Part shown: positions 7,290 to 15,002 of the stretch, one piece after another
How positions within the stretch are numbered: position 1 is the stretch's first letter
Layout: each line of letters opens with the position of its first letter
Assembly (NCBI GenBank): GCA_964632865.1
Contig: CAZWDH010000039.1
Span: 1-31,177 of the forward strand
DNA: 31,177 nt
Direction: 5' to 3'
DNA from: JAHDWY01 sp964632865
GTDB lineage: Bacteria; Hydrogenedentota; Hydrogenedentia; Hydrogenedentales; SLHB01
Made by a program: the position numbers and the translations under genes
The notes under the pieces: model-generated
What the model saw: the letters and a program-made list of their open reading frames with translations, nothing else
What the model was told of the DNA's origin: nothing
The model's database searches: none

Positions 7290-7344
7290 CGCCAATCTGA
7301 CTCGAACCTCGTCGTGCGAAATGCGGTGCGCCTCGACTTAATCC

Positions 7345-7373
7345 TTGACGCAGAATCCCCGTTATGGTATTAA
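7345..7373 (+). promoter_or_regulatory. Sigma70-type promoter TTGACG-N17-TATTAA
   Basis: TTGACG (7345-7350) and TATTAA (7368-7373) are separated by exactly 17 bases. The expected transcript start is near 7380. This supports translation from ATG 7427, because an in-frame ATG at 7364 would lie upstream of the transcript start. Confidence 0.6.
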
Positions 7374-7426
7374 GTGAAATTAGTAAGGCATTAACGGCTT
7401 TGGCGTTATTTGTGGAGGCTTCAATT

Positions 7427-7888
7427 ATGGCGAATGGGCGCCCAGCGCCACTCACCATGGGCTTACTCTTCGCGGATTATCCCCGCGACGAGGTCCAGCT
7501 CACCGATAAGGACCCCCGGCTTGTCGGGTCCTGGATCGGGGATATCTGCACCGTCTTGCAGGGCGGGGGATATTTCCGGGACGTCATGCTCACCTTTACC
7601 GAGACCACGCTGACCATGGACGCGCCTTCCGATAACGCGTTTGTTGGCGAGTATTTCTGCGATACGAGCGTCATTCCCATGAAGCTTCATTGGCACAGCC
7701 CTACCGGGTTGGTTCGCGGGCTGTATACCTTTGGGTCCAACCCGGAAACCCTTGTGCTTGCCTGGAACCGGGCCAGCGCCCGCGTGTGTCCCTCCAATCT
7801 CAATGACAGCGAAACGGTGTTTACCGGCGCGTATCAGGTCAGCCGAAAATTTAGAATGGCTGGTGGTCTCGAGAAGATGATCGAGTGA
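7427..7888 (+). CDS. Lipocalin-like small protein resembling the TIGR03067 group
   Basis: GGAGG eight bases before ATG 7427 and the promoter at 7345-7373 fix the start. The 153-residue product has no signal peptide. The order LVGSWIGD, LTFTETTLTM, YFCDTSVIPMKLHWH, GLVRGLYTF and ETLVLAWNRAS mirrors the TIGR03067 / lipocalin-like pattern found in planctomycetes: an opening GxW, a strand, 'Dxxxx P K x I D', a 'gIY' and then a Leu-rich strand. The usual late RP..F is only weakly present (ARVCPSNLN). Function is unknown for the whole group. The gene is alone on its transcript, between the haem lipoprotein and the ArsR gene. Confidence 0.6.
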   Translation: MANGRPAPLTMGLLFADYPRDEVQLTDKDPRLVGSWIGDICTVLQGGGYFRDVMLTFTETTLTMDAPSDNAFVGEYFCDTSVIPMKLHWHSPTGLVRGLYTFGSNPETLVLAWNRASARVCPSNLNDSETVFTGAYQVSRKFRMAGGLEKMIE

Positions 7889-7986
7889 CCTTTCGTCTCG
7901 CCACGGCCGTAGCGGGATTCTCCCTCGGATAACCTAAACCACTCTTCCTTTGCACCGGTTGCTGCACTCCCGTCCACATTTTCTGC

Positions 7987-8045
7987 TTGACAAGATCGGG
8001 CTGTCGTGTTTTAATATAACCAAATGGTTAATTAACCGAAGGGTT
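7987..8045 (+). promoter_or_regulatory. ArsR-type promoter with overlapping palindromic operators
   Basis: TTGACA (7987-7992) and TAATAT (8012-8017, 19-base spacer, or TTAATA with 18) form the promoter. Directly after the -10 box there are three overlapping inverted repeats that share arms: AACCAAATGGTT (8018-8029), the perfect 12-bp GGTTAATTAACC (8026-8037), and AACCGAAGGGTT (8034-8045). Repressor bound here would block start-site opening. This suits autoregulation by the ArsR protein that starts at 8053. Confidence 0.75.
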
Positions 8046-8052
8046 AGAGTTC

Positions 8053-8430
8053 ATGCGAGACCAGTTAACACTGACATTTGCCGCCCTGGCCGATCCCACC
8101 CGGCGCGCCATGCTCGCCCGGCTCGCCGAGGGCACGGCCAATGTGTCCGAGCTGGCGCAGCCGTTTCTCGGAAAGATGAGCTTACCGGCCGTGACCAAGC
8201 ATCTGAAGGTACTGGAGCGGGCGGGGCTCGTGACCAAAACGCAGGACGCTCAGCGGCGGCCTTGTGAACTTAATCCTGAAGCGCTCAAGAATGCGGCCCA
8301 GTGGATGGAGCAGTACCGGGTCTTCTGGGAAGAAAGCCTTGATCGCCTTGATGAATACTTGAAAACCGTTACTGCCGAATCCAACCAGAAAAAGAGGTCA
8401 ACTCATGTCCCCCACGAGCAAACCGAATGA
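8053..8430 (+). CDS. ArsR-family winged-helix repressor
   Basis: This 125-residue protein begins FAALADPTRRAMLARLAEG, the hallmark of ArsR regulators that partner SRPBCC proteins. It continues with VSELAQPF, KMSLPAVTKHLKVLERAGLV (recognition helix) and a wing with RRPCELNP. The C-terminus contains WMEQYRVFWEESLDRLDEYL, also typical of this subgroup. The metal-binding Cys pairs of metal-sensing ArsR proteins are absent, so a non-metal signal is likely. The Shine-Dalgarno is weak (TTAGAG), but the operator array just upstream fixes the start region. The end overlaps the SRPBCC gene by 26 bases, so the two are co-translated. Confidence 0.9.
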   Translation: MRDQLTLTFAALADPTRRAMLARLAEGTANVSELAQPFLGKMSLPAVTKHLKVLERAGLVTKTQDAQRRPCELNPEALKNAAQWMEQYRVFWEESLDRLDEYLKTVTAESNQKKRSTHVPHEQTE

Positions 8431-9361
8431 GATTCGCCTGATCCGCGTGTACGACGCCCCCGTTGAGATTGTGTGGGATGCCTGGACCGATCCGGACCAA
8501 GCCGCCCAATGGTGGGGTCCCCGCGGGTTCACCCTGACGACCCATAGCAAGGATTTGCGCCCCGGCGGCATATGGCATTACACGATGCATGGCCCGGACG
8601 GCACGGACTATCCGAACAAGACGCTATACCATGAGGTGGAGGAACAGAAGAAGCTCGTATACGACCATGGCGCCAACGACGAGCGCGCGCCGCTGTTTCG
8701 CGTGACGGTCACGTTTGCCGAGTCGGGCGGCAAGACGACCATGGATATGACGATGGCGTTGCGGACTGCGGAGGAGGCGCAAGCGACGCGCGAGTTCATC
8801 AAGAAGGCGGGCGGTAATGGGACCTGGGATCGCCTGGCGGAATACCTGGACAAGCAGATTGCCGGGCGCGATGTCTTCGTCATCAATCGCAGTTTCGATG
8901 CGCCGGTCGACGTGCTGTTCACAATGTGGACGGATCCCGAGCGATTGGCGAAGTGGCTTCCGCCGGTTGGTCTCGATATGGAATTCCGTGAGGTGGACAT
9001 TCGCGCCGGTGGCAGCGCGTTCTACAAGATGACCGATCATGCCGACGTCACCATGTACGGACGCATCGAGTACAAGGAGATCGTGGAGCCGAGCCGCCTG
9101 GTCTACACGCAGCAGTTCTGCGATCGGGAGGGAAATATCAGCCGACCGCCGATGGTGCCGGTGTGGCCCGCGACGATGCATACGAAGGTGCTGCTGACGG
9201 CGGAGGGCAGCAATTCGTCGCGTGTGACCGTGACGTGGAAGCCCGTGGGAGAGTTCACGCCGGACGAGTTGGCTGCGTTCCTGGAGCATCGGCCCAGCAT
9301 GACCCAGGGTTGGACCGGATCGTTCGACAAGCTGGAGGCGTTGCTGGAAGCGAAATCGTAA
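8405..9361 (+). CDS. Tandem SRPBCC (AHSA1-type) two-domain protein
   Basis: The 318-residue product has two START-like AHSA1 domains in tandem. Domain 1, about residues 10-155, opens with RVYDAPVEIVWDAWTDPDQAAQWWGP. Domain 2, about residues 160-315, opens with NRSFDAPVDVLFTMWTDPERLAKWLPP. Each ends with the characteristic long helix (GTWDRLAEYLDK and GWTGSFDKLEALLE). Such proteins have a hydrophobic ligand pocket and are regularly paired with ArsR repressors; the ligand is unknown. GAGG lies eight bases before the ATG. A duplicated-domain version is less usual than the single-domain type, and gene fusion after duplication is the simplest origin. Confidence 0.9.
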   Translation: MSPTSKPNEIRLIRVYDAPVEIVWDAWTDPDQAAQWWGPRGFTLTTHSKDLRPGGIWHYTMHGPDGTDYPNKTLYHEVEEQKKLVYDHGANDERAPLFRVTVTFAESGGKTTMDMTMALRTAEEAQATREFIKKAGGNGTWDRLAEYLDKQIAGRDVFVINRSFDAPVDVLFTMWTDPERLAKWLPPVGLDMEFREVDIRAGGSAFYKMTDHADVTMYGRIEYKEIVEPSRLVYTQQFCDREGNISRPPMVPVWPATMHTKVLLTAEGSNSSRVTVTWKPVGEFTPDELAAFLEHRPSMTQGWTGSFDKLEALLEAKS

Positions 9362-9424
9362 GGCCGTTTCGCGGACGTCACGAACAGTGGCGGTCGATCT
9401 TCGGAGATTGCGGACGAACGCGAC

Positions 9425-10555
9425 CTAGTTTATCGCTGCCATCGGGATTTGCCAGCAGCGAATGCGTTCCCTCTTCCAGGTGTAGGTCACGGCAATACCG
9501 TCTTCCGTGCGGACGATCGCGGGGTACGAGTATTCGCTTTCCTCGTTGGGGTCGTCTTCGAGGTGTGCGATCGTCTGCCATGTGGCGCCGTTGTCGGTGG
9601 AGATGGCCAGGTCGAGGGGCGTGCGAGGTCCCCAGTCCTCGCCGACGGGATTGTACACGAGGAGTACGCGACCGTCCTCAAGTCTTAGTGCGTCAAAGCC
9701 GCTGTTGTTGTTCGGCAAATCGGTTGCGATGACGGGCGACCACGTGACGCCGCCGTCGTTGGAATCGGTACGCCAGACCACTCCGGCGCCGGTGCGCATG
9801 AGGGCGTGGACATTGCCGGGCGAGGACTCCCAGAAGGTGGGTTGAATCGCGCCGGGGCCGCCGTAGCGACCGTCCAGTTCTTCCGGTAGTGCGAAGTCCG
9901 CGGAGCGAGTCCAGGTCTTTCCGTTGTCGGTGGAGCGCTCGGAAAATGCGGTCCAGATCTCACGCTCTCCTTCCTTGCGCTCCAAGGAGGCGGGGGCCAA
10001 CCAGGTGCCGTCGGAGAGGATGATCGGCTTGTTCTTGACCGGGCCGCGCCCGCCGACGTCTCCATCGACGAGCGGTAGCGGTTGCGACCACGTATCGCCG
10101 GCGTCCTGGGTCTGCATCCAATAGGTGGCCCAATTCACTTCGTCGACGCCGACTTTGAAGAAGAGATAGATGACATCGTCCGAGTCGCGAAAGAGCACGG
10201 GATTCCAATGGGCGACCTCACCAACTTTGGCCGTTCGTTCGGGAGCGGACCAGGCGGTACCATCGAACCGGGAAATCCAAACGCTCACGTCGGGATCCTT
10301 TTCACGGGTGCCGCCGAACCACGCGCACAGCAAGGAGCCGTCGGGGGCTTGCACCACGGTTGAGGCGTGGCATTCGGCGAAGGGGCGGTCATCGCCGAAC
10401 ACGAAATCGACGCGGCCACCTGCGTGATTGACGGCGGATTGATAGTCGGATGAGGCGATGGTGTTTTGCATTTGATTGTTATTCTCCGTCTCGGCAGCGA
10501 GGGTAACCGCGGCGGCTATCAGGGCTATAAATACTGCGCGCAAGTGATTGGGCAT
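9425..10555 (-). CDS. Secreted BNR-repeat sialidase-like protein
   Basis: ATG 10555 has GGAG eight bases upstream, followed by a signal peptide (LRAVFIALIAAAVTLAAE). In-frame sequence further upstream is only repeat. The 376-residue protein shows the bacterial sialidase / BNR_2 pattern. FAECHASTVVQAPDGSLL and AWFGGTREKDPDVSVWISR open the six-bladed propeller. Asp-box motifs SxDxGxTW recur (STDNGKTW, SNDGGVTW, STDNGATW, and the variant TQDAGDTW). Substrates are probably sialic acid or related sugars on glycans outside the cytoplasm, but many members of this group are unproven, so 'sialidase-like' is safest. It is last in a minus-strand series with the 418-residue unknown gene and kdsB, separated by a minisatellite. 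Confidence 0.8.
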   Translation of the reverse strand: MPNHLRAVFIALIAAAVTLAAETENNNQMQNTIASSDYQSAVNHAGGRVDFVFGDDRPFAECHASTVVQAPDGSLLCAWFGGTREKDPDVSVWISRFDGTAWSAPERTAKVGEVAHWNPVLFRDSDDVIYLFFKVGVDEVNWATYWMQTQDAGDTWSQPLPLVDGDVGGRGPVKNKPIILSDGTWLAPASLERKEGEREIWTAFSERSTDNGKTWTRSADFALPEELDGRYGGPGAIQPTFWESSPGNVHALMRTGAGVVWRTDSNDGGVTWSPVIATDLPNNNSGFDALRLEDGRVLLVYNPVGEDWGPRTPLDLAISTDNGATWQTIAHLEDDPNEESEYSYPAIVRTEDGIAVTYTWKRERIRCWQIPMAAIN

Positions 10556-10592
10556 TGGTTTTCTCCGTTTTTCAGGGGCAGTGGCGACATCA

Positions 10593-10772
10593 GGGACCCC
10601 AAGGACCAAAGGGACCGAAAGGACCAATAGGACCAATAGGACCGAAAGGACCAATAGGACCAATAGGACCGATAGGACCAATAGGACCGAAAGGACCAAT
10701 AGGACCAATAGGACCGATAGGACCAATAGGACCAACCAGAGGGACCAGAAGGGGCCCAAAGGACCAAAGGGG
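10593..10772. repeat. 9-bp minisatellite (GGACCAATA/GGACCGAAA) with 45-bp higher-order units
   Basis: From 10612 to 10737 fourteen 9-bp units run without a break. Calling GGACCGAAA A, GGACCAATA B and GGACCGATA C, the order is A B B A B B C B A B B C B plus a final variant. ABBCB (45 bp) is therefore perfectly duplicated at 10639-10683 and 10684-10728. Diverged units extend on both sides. The array lies between the sialidase start and the end of the upstream gene, and belongs to the same family as 621-656. Confidence 0.95.
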
Positions 10773-10793
10773 ACAACGACGACACGAGGTACA

Positions 10794-12050
10794 TCAGGGG
10801 TGGCAAGTTGTGGCCTCAGTGCGTTCTTTCCAGATCGAGGGATCTTGGGCGACCCGATTCCGCAAACCTTCCAGCATGCGGTCGCGGTTCATCGGCTTGA
10901 TGTCGTGGACGATGGATTCGCGCATGGCTTTGCCTTCGTCGGTTTGTTGCGGATAGGAGAGGAACTCGAGGTCGAGATGAAGCCGTTCGGCAAGGCGACA
11001 GGCGATGATGGGCCAAATGACTCCGATGTCGCCGATGACCGGCACGCTGCCTTCATGTCGGGCGAATCCCGACATCTCCATGCGGAAGGGGACCTTGAAT
11101 GCCTTTGTCTTGGGCAGTCCGTTCGCGATGGCCTGCTGTACTGCGCTGCCTTCCTGTTCGGCTTGCCAGACGTGCTCGAGTGCGGGGTCGAGGTCGATGC
11201 GTATGAGGCTCTTGCCTTCAAGGGAATAGGTCTGGTGTCCTTGCCAGGCGGCCCACATGCCGTGGCCGGTATAGCGCTCGAAGGGACCGTCGTGGATTTC
11301 CTGCGTCAGGACCACGGCGGACTCGATGATGACATCTGCCTTGTCGAGCATGCGCGCCAGGCGGGATGCCCGTTCCGAAATGCTGATACTGTCGCCGATG
11401 GCCAAGCCGACGGAGCCGCCGCCGATGAGTTGGGGGATGGTCACGAGGACCGGCAGCCCCAATCGCGCGCCCCGGCCGATCATGGTGCGTTCGTCGGCGC
11501 CCAGGCCGGCGATTTCCTCAAACGAGGCGCCGTGACTGTGCGCAAGGGCGCAAATCTCCCAGGAGAGGCGTTCGAGCCAGAGCCCTACGGGGTAGCCGAG
11601 ATTGCCCGCGGCCTTGATGATGGTTTTTCCTTCCGCGCTTTTGATCCGTTCAATGAGCGCTTCGTCGACGGGCATGTACCGGCGAATCGCGTCCAGCGTT
11701 TCGTCGTCCATAAGCGTGAGTTCGAATTCCCCGCCTCGCGGCGTGTAGGACGGGGAAACATCGACCGCCGCGCCCGCGCAACGCTTGACCTTGTCCAGGG
11801 TGCCGCCCATCTCGTGGGATACGACGGCGGAACTGGTTGTTACGGCATCGACCACGCCGGCCCGCATGAGTTCGGAAATGAGTGTCGTGACGCCCTCATG
11901 AATATTGGGGCCGCTGCCCGTTACTACCGCGACGTTTCCGCCGCGTTCCTTGGCGTGGACGATGCGGTCGACGGCTTGCGAAATACGATCGAGCGTTGCC
12001 GGGTTCAGGCCCTCTTCAAGATTTCTTGCCGTGTCTGTGTTGATTGCCAT
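10794..12050 (-). CDS. Unknown 418-residue protein with a weak deoxyhypusine-synthase-like pattern
   Basis: ATG 12050 has AGGAG about eight bases upstream. The N-terminal third contains NVAVVTGSGPNIHEGVTTLI, then ELMRAGVVDAVTTSSAVVSHEMGG, and a central segment reads GLPVLVTIPQLIGGGSVGLA. The 'SG...I..L...G.VD..VTT.A...H' order followed by 'P V ... P .. GGSVG' is reminiscent of deoxyhypusine/homospermidine synthase (DHS) proteins, which bind NAD on a Rossmann-like fold. The similarity is only by pattern and I cannot name the family with confidence. No signal peptide, so it is cytoplasmic. The gene sits between kdsB and the sialidase, each separated by just over 200 bases. Confidence 0.7.
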   Translation of the reverse strand: MAINTDTARNLEEGLNPATLDRISQAVDRIVHAKERGGNVAVVTGSGPNIHEGVTTLISELMRAGVVDAVTTSSAVVSHEMGGTLDKVKRCAGAAVDVSPSYTPRGGEFELTLMDDETLDAIRRYMPVDEALIERIKSAEGKTIIKAAGNLGYPVGLWLERLSWEICALAHSHGASFEEIAGLGADERTMIGRGARLGLPVLVTIPQLIGGGSVGLAIGDSISISERASRLARMLDKADVIIESAVVLTQEIHDGPFERYTGHGMWAAWQGHQTYSLEGKSLIRIDLDPALEHVWQAEQEGSAVQQAIANGLPKTKAFKVPFRMEMSGFARHEGSVPVIGDIGVIWPIIACRLAERLHLDLEFLSYPQQTDEGKAMRESIVHDIKPMNRDRMLEGLRNRVAQDPSIWKERTEATTCHP

Positions 12051-12098
12051 CGCTAGTCTCCTGAAGTCACTAAGCCTCCACGCCGCAGCATGGTGAGA

Positions 12099-12134
12099 AG
12101 AACATCCCCCTTGATCCCCCTTCAAAGGGGGAAT
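12099..12134 (-). repeat. Dispersed 36-bp repeat, copy 2
   Basis: This copy reads AGAACATCCCCCTTGATCCC then CCTTCAAAGGGGGAAT. It is the reverse complement of copy 1 at 3175-3209 with two or three differences. It lies in the gap between kdsB and the 418-residue gene and breaks no gene. Confidence 0.8.
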
Positions 12135-12258
12135 ATGACACACCGCTTTGTAGTGTGGTTTGTTGCCTTCCCTGAGCGTTCCTCAGGCCTTCCCGAGGCC
12201 TTCTTGGAGCTTTGTTCAAACTTTCCTCGAACTGCCTCGATCCGCTGGCTCCTGCCGA

Positions 12259-13032
12259 TCACTGACTGCTCAGCGCACGAGCCTGGCGTTCGCGCAGCAT
12301 GCGTTCGGCGCGTTCCAAATCTTCGGGGGTATCGACACTGAATCCGCTGAACGATTGGTCCCTGCATTTTGTCTCGACGACGCGAATTCGCATGCCGTGT
12401 TCCAGCCAGCGCAATTGTTCCAGGGATTCGACGCGTTCGAGGATGGTCGGCGGAAGAGCCGCTACTTCAACCAACGTCGTCTTCCTATAGACATACAATC
12501 CCACATGCTCGAAAACCGCATGGTCCACCGCTTCCCGTGGATAAGGAATCAGGGAGCGGGAAAAATAGAGGGCGTCGCCGTTCGAATCTGTAACGACTTT
12601 CACGACCGCGGGATTCTGAAGATCGGCCTCGTGCGTAATTGGACACTTTAGCGTGCACAACACTACGCCAGGGTCGTCCAGGAAGGGTTGGACGCCTTCC
12701 TCAATCATGACGGGATCGATGAAGGGCTGATCGCCCTGAATGTTGACCACTATGTCCGCGTCGAGAGACCGGGCGGCCTCGGCAAGTCGATCGGTACCGC
12801 TCACGTGGTCGGAACGCGTCATCACGGCTTTTCCGCCGAAGCTTTCGACGGCCTCGACGATTCGCACGTCATCCGTAGCCACGCAAACGACGTCCAATAC
12901 CCCGGCCTGCGCGCAGCGCTCGTACACATGCTGAATCATGGGTTTCCCCAGTATGGGTTTCAGCGGTTTCCCAGGAAGCCGCGTCGATCCGTACCGGGCG
13001 GGGATAATACCCGCGACGCGCAACAAGCCCAT
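12259..13032 (-). CDS. kdsB: 3-deoxy-manno-octulosonate cytidylyltransferase
   Basis: KdsB joins CTP and Kdo to give CMP-Kdo, which is needed for the inner core of lipopolysaccharide, in the cytoplasm. The N-terminus reads VAGIIPARYGSTRLPGKPL, the nucleotide-binding signature. It is followed by VCVATDD, DIVVNIQGDQPFI (metal and substrate contacts), FSRSLIPYPR and HVGLYVYR. The C-terminal FSVDTPEDLERAE closes the family pattern. At 257 residues it has the usual length. ATG 13032 is preferred over the GTG at 13041, because AGGAGG is correctly spaced only for the former. The gene supports a Gram-negative, lipopolysaccharide-bearing cell. Confidence 0.95.
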   Translation of the reverse strand: MGLLRVAGIIPARYGSTRLPGKPLKPILGKPMIQHVYERCAQAGVLDVVCVATDDVRIVEAVESFGGKAVMTRSDHVSGTDRLAEAARSLDADIVVNIQGDQPFIDPVMIEEGVQPFLDDPGVVLCTLKCPITHEADLQNPAVVKVVTDSNGDALYFSRSLIPYPREAVDHAVFEHVGLYVYRKTTLVEVAALPPTILERVESLEQLRWLEHGMRIRVVETKCRDQSFSGFSVDTPEDLERAERMLRERQARALSSQ

Positions 13033-13081
13033 GCTATCCACTCCTCCTGCGCACCTTGGAGGCGCACCTTATTCAAAAAGA

Positions 13082-13131
13082 AGAATATCGAGAATAAAGT
13101 ATGCTTTAATGTAGAACTTTTAGGATATTCT
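13082..13131. promoter_or_regulatory. Nested inverted repeats between kdsB and the symporter gene
   Basis: Outer arms AGAATATC (13082-13089) and GATATTCT (13124-13131) match perfectly. A second smaller element, TAAAG-TATG-CTTTA (13095-13108), lies between them. The segment is strongly AT-rich compared with its surroundings. It lies about 50-100 bases upstream of kdsB and just upstream of the symporter promoter. It could be a regulator site, possibly for the GntR protein at 15003. Confidence 0.45.
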
Positions 13132-13143
13132 ATGTCAAATTGC

Positions 13144-13172
13144 TTGCAAAGTCAAAATAAATACCATATTAT
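13144..13172 (+). promoter_or_regulatory. Sigma70-type promoter TTGCAA-N17-TATTAT
   Basis: TTGCAA (13144-13149) and TATTAT (13167-13172) are spaced by 17 bases in an AT-rich island. The transcript would start near 13180 and carry an untranslated leader of about 145 bases before the symporter start at 13326. Confidence 0.55.
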
Positions 13173-13325
13173 TTTCTGGCTAGACGTTGGGGTGGCCGGA
13201 TAATGGACCCCTTCATGAGGCCTGTTTTTCGTATCCCAGGACGTTTTGGACGATGACGACCCAGTGGGTGGAACCGCCGTATGCGGCGGGAATTCCGAGG
13301 GCGTACGACGTAGGGGGAGCGCAGC

Positions 13326-14912
13326 GTGGCTGGAATTAATCTCATCGACTTGGGCGTGCTCGTCATCTATTTCGGCGCCATGCTTGCCATGGGCTCGTAC
13401 TTCGCGCGCCGAGCCAAGAGCACGGAGCAGTATTTCGTAGGCGGCCGCGCGTATCCGGGCTGGCTCATCGGGATTTCGCTATTCGGCGCAACGATTAGCT
13501 CGATCACCTTTGTGGCTTATCCCGCGGACGCATACAAGACCGCGTATGTGCGGTATCTGATCTGCATCATGCTTCCGGTGGGTGTTTTCATCGCGTCGTG
13601 GTTGTTCGTACCGTTCTTTCGGCGCGGCAAAATAACGTCCGTCTTTGAGTATCTCGAAGGGCGGTTCGGACCCGGCACACGACTCTACGGCGCGTCGGTT
13701 TTCATGTTGAGTCAGTGCATCCGAATCAGCCTGATTCAATACTTGGTGGCGCTTCTCATGAATCGTCTCACCGGTTGGAGTGTTCCGACCTGCATTCTTT
13801 TGGGCGGGACGATCACCGCGTACTACACGATCATTGGTGGAATCGAAGCGGTTATCTGGACAGACTTCGTTCAATCGTTGATCCTGGTCCTGGGGGGACT
13901 GCTCATTCTTGCAACCATCGTGTACAAACTGCCGGATGGATTTTCCCAACTTTTCTCCGTGGGGTGGGCCGACGGAAAGTTCGGATTGAGTCAGTTGAAC
14001 GCAGGCGGGGAGTTGGAGCCTATTGCGTGGGGGATTTCGCTCAGCGAAAAGACGGTCTTCATGCTGTTACTCGTCGGGTTGTTTCAATGGCTCGCGGAAT
14101 ACAGCACAAACCAAGAGGTCATCCAGAAATACTGCGCCTCCAAGAGCGCGTCAGATGCGCGGCGCGCCATGTGGATTTGCTGCTGGTTCAGCGTGCCTAC
14201 CTGGGGCTATTTCATGCTGGTCGGGACGGGGTTGTACGTGTTTTACAAGATCTTTCCTGACGCGCAGGCGCATGCGATGCTGACGGGCGAGCGGCGGGCC
14301 GAGGAGATTCTTCCGTACTTCATATCGAACGAATTGCCGGTAGGGTTCTCGGGCATTGTGATTGCCGCGGTGCTCGCGGCGGCGATGTCGAGTATGTCGT
14401 CGGCGATGAACTCGATCTCCGCCGTGGCGATTACGGACGTGTACAAGCGACACCTCGCGCGGGGACGGGGCGATCGGCACTATGTCGTCGTGGCAAAGCT
14501 GTTGACCCTGGTCAGTTCGATAATCATGGTCCTTGGCGCATTCTGGCTGTATCGTTCCCAGAGCAGCACGCTTCAGGATCTCGCGACGGAGATTCAGTCG
14601 ATTGTTGCCGGTGGCGTGATGGGGCTTTACATGCTGGGCTTCTTTACCAAGCGAGGGGACGGCCGTGCGGTTTGTTTCGGCATCGCCTTCGCCGTAGGGT
14701 GGTCGGCATTCATCTCGCTGGCCGTGCTCGGTTGGTTGCCGGCCGCATGGACCGCGTTTGTAGAGGGATCGTTTGAGTCGTACTACACGGGGATCATCAG
14801 CAACATCGCCATGTTTGTTGTGGGGTACGCACTGTCCTTTGTGATCCCGGAACGCCGCCGGGACCTGACGAACCTGACCGTGTGGACCCAGGACGATCAA
14901 CCGTTAACCTAG
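13326..14912 (+). CDS. Sodium:solute symporter (SSS family)
   Basis: The 528-residue protein is almost entirely hydrophobic helices, 13 or 14 by eye. The N-terminal VLVIYFGAMLAMGSYFARR, then STEQYFVGGRAYPGW and GISLFGATISSITFVAYP, are SSS family hallmarks. GIVIAAVLAAAMSSMSSAMNS corresponds to the helix that carries Na+ site residues (two adjacent Ser). It begins with GTG behind TAGGGGGAG. SSS carriers take up sugars, amino acids or sialic acid with Na+; the substrate cannot be read here. A sialic acid or amino-sugar role is possible given the sialidase-like gene nearby and the GntR gene that follows by 90 bases, but this is inference. Confidence 0.9.
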   Translation: MAGINLIDLGVLVIYFGAMLAMGSYFARRAKSTEQYFVGGRAYPGWLIGISLFGATISSITFVAYPADAYKTAYVRYLICIMLPVGVFIASWLFVPFFRRGKITSVFEYLEGRFGPGTRLYGASVFMLSQCIRISLIQYLVALLMNRLTGWSVPTCILLGGTITAYYTIIGGIEAVIWTDFVQSLILVLGGLLILATIVYKLPDGFSQLFSVGWADGKFGLSQLNAGGELEPIAWGISLSEKTVFMLLLVGLFQWLAEYSTNQEVIQKYCASKSASDARRAMWICCWFSVPTWGYFMLVGTGLYVFYKIFPDAQAHAMLTGERRAEEILPYFISNELPVGFSGIVIAAVLAAAMSSMSSAMNSISAVAITDVYKRHLARGRGDRHYVVVAKLLTLVSSIIMVLGAFWLYRSQSSTLQDLATEIQSIVAGGVMGLYMLGFFTKRGDGRAVCFGIAFAVGWSAFISLAVLGWLPAAWTAFVEGSFESYYTGIISNIAMFVVGYALSFVIPERRRDLTNLTVWTQDDQPLT

Positions 14913-15002
14913 GTTTATCGAGCATGCTTGCCATTGAGCGAACCGGAGCCGTCTTGTGCCAAATCAATTGGGACGGGTCCACCGATTGGGTATTCTCCAG
15001 GA

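Noticed and set aside
10593..10772. Minisatellite considered as CRISPR or as an iteron origin
   Set aside because: The 9-bp units are contiguous without spacers. No replication protein or DnaA boxes are nearby.
10548..12056. Long plus-strand frame with collagen-like GPIGPIGPK repeats
   Set aside because: The collagen-like part is only the 9-bp minisatellite read in one frame. The rest is antisense to the 418-residue gene, which has a Shine-Dalgarno and normal protein composition.
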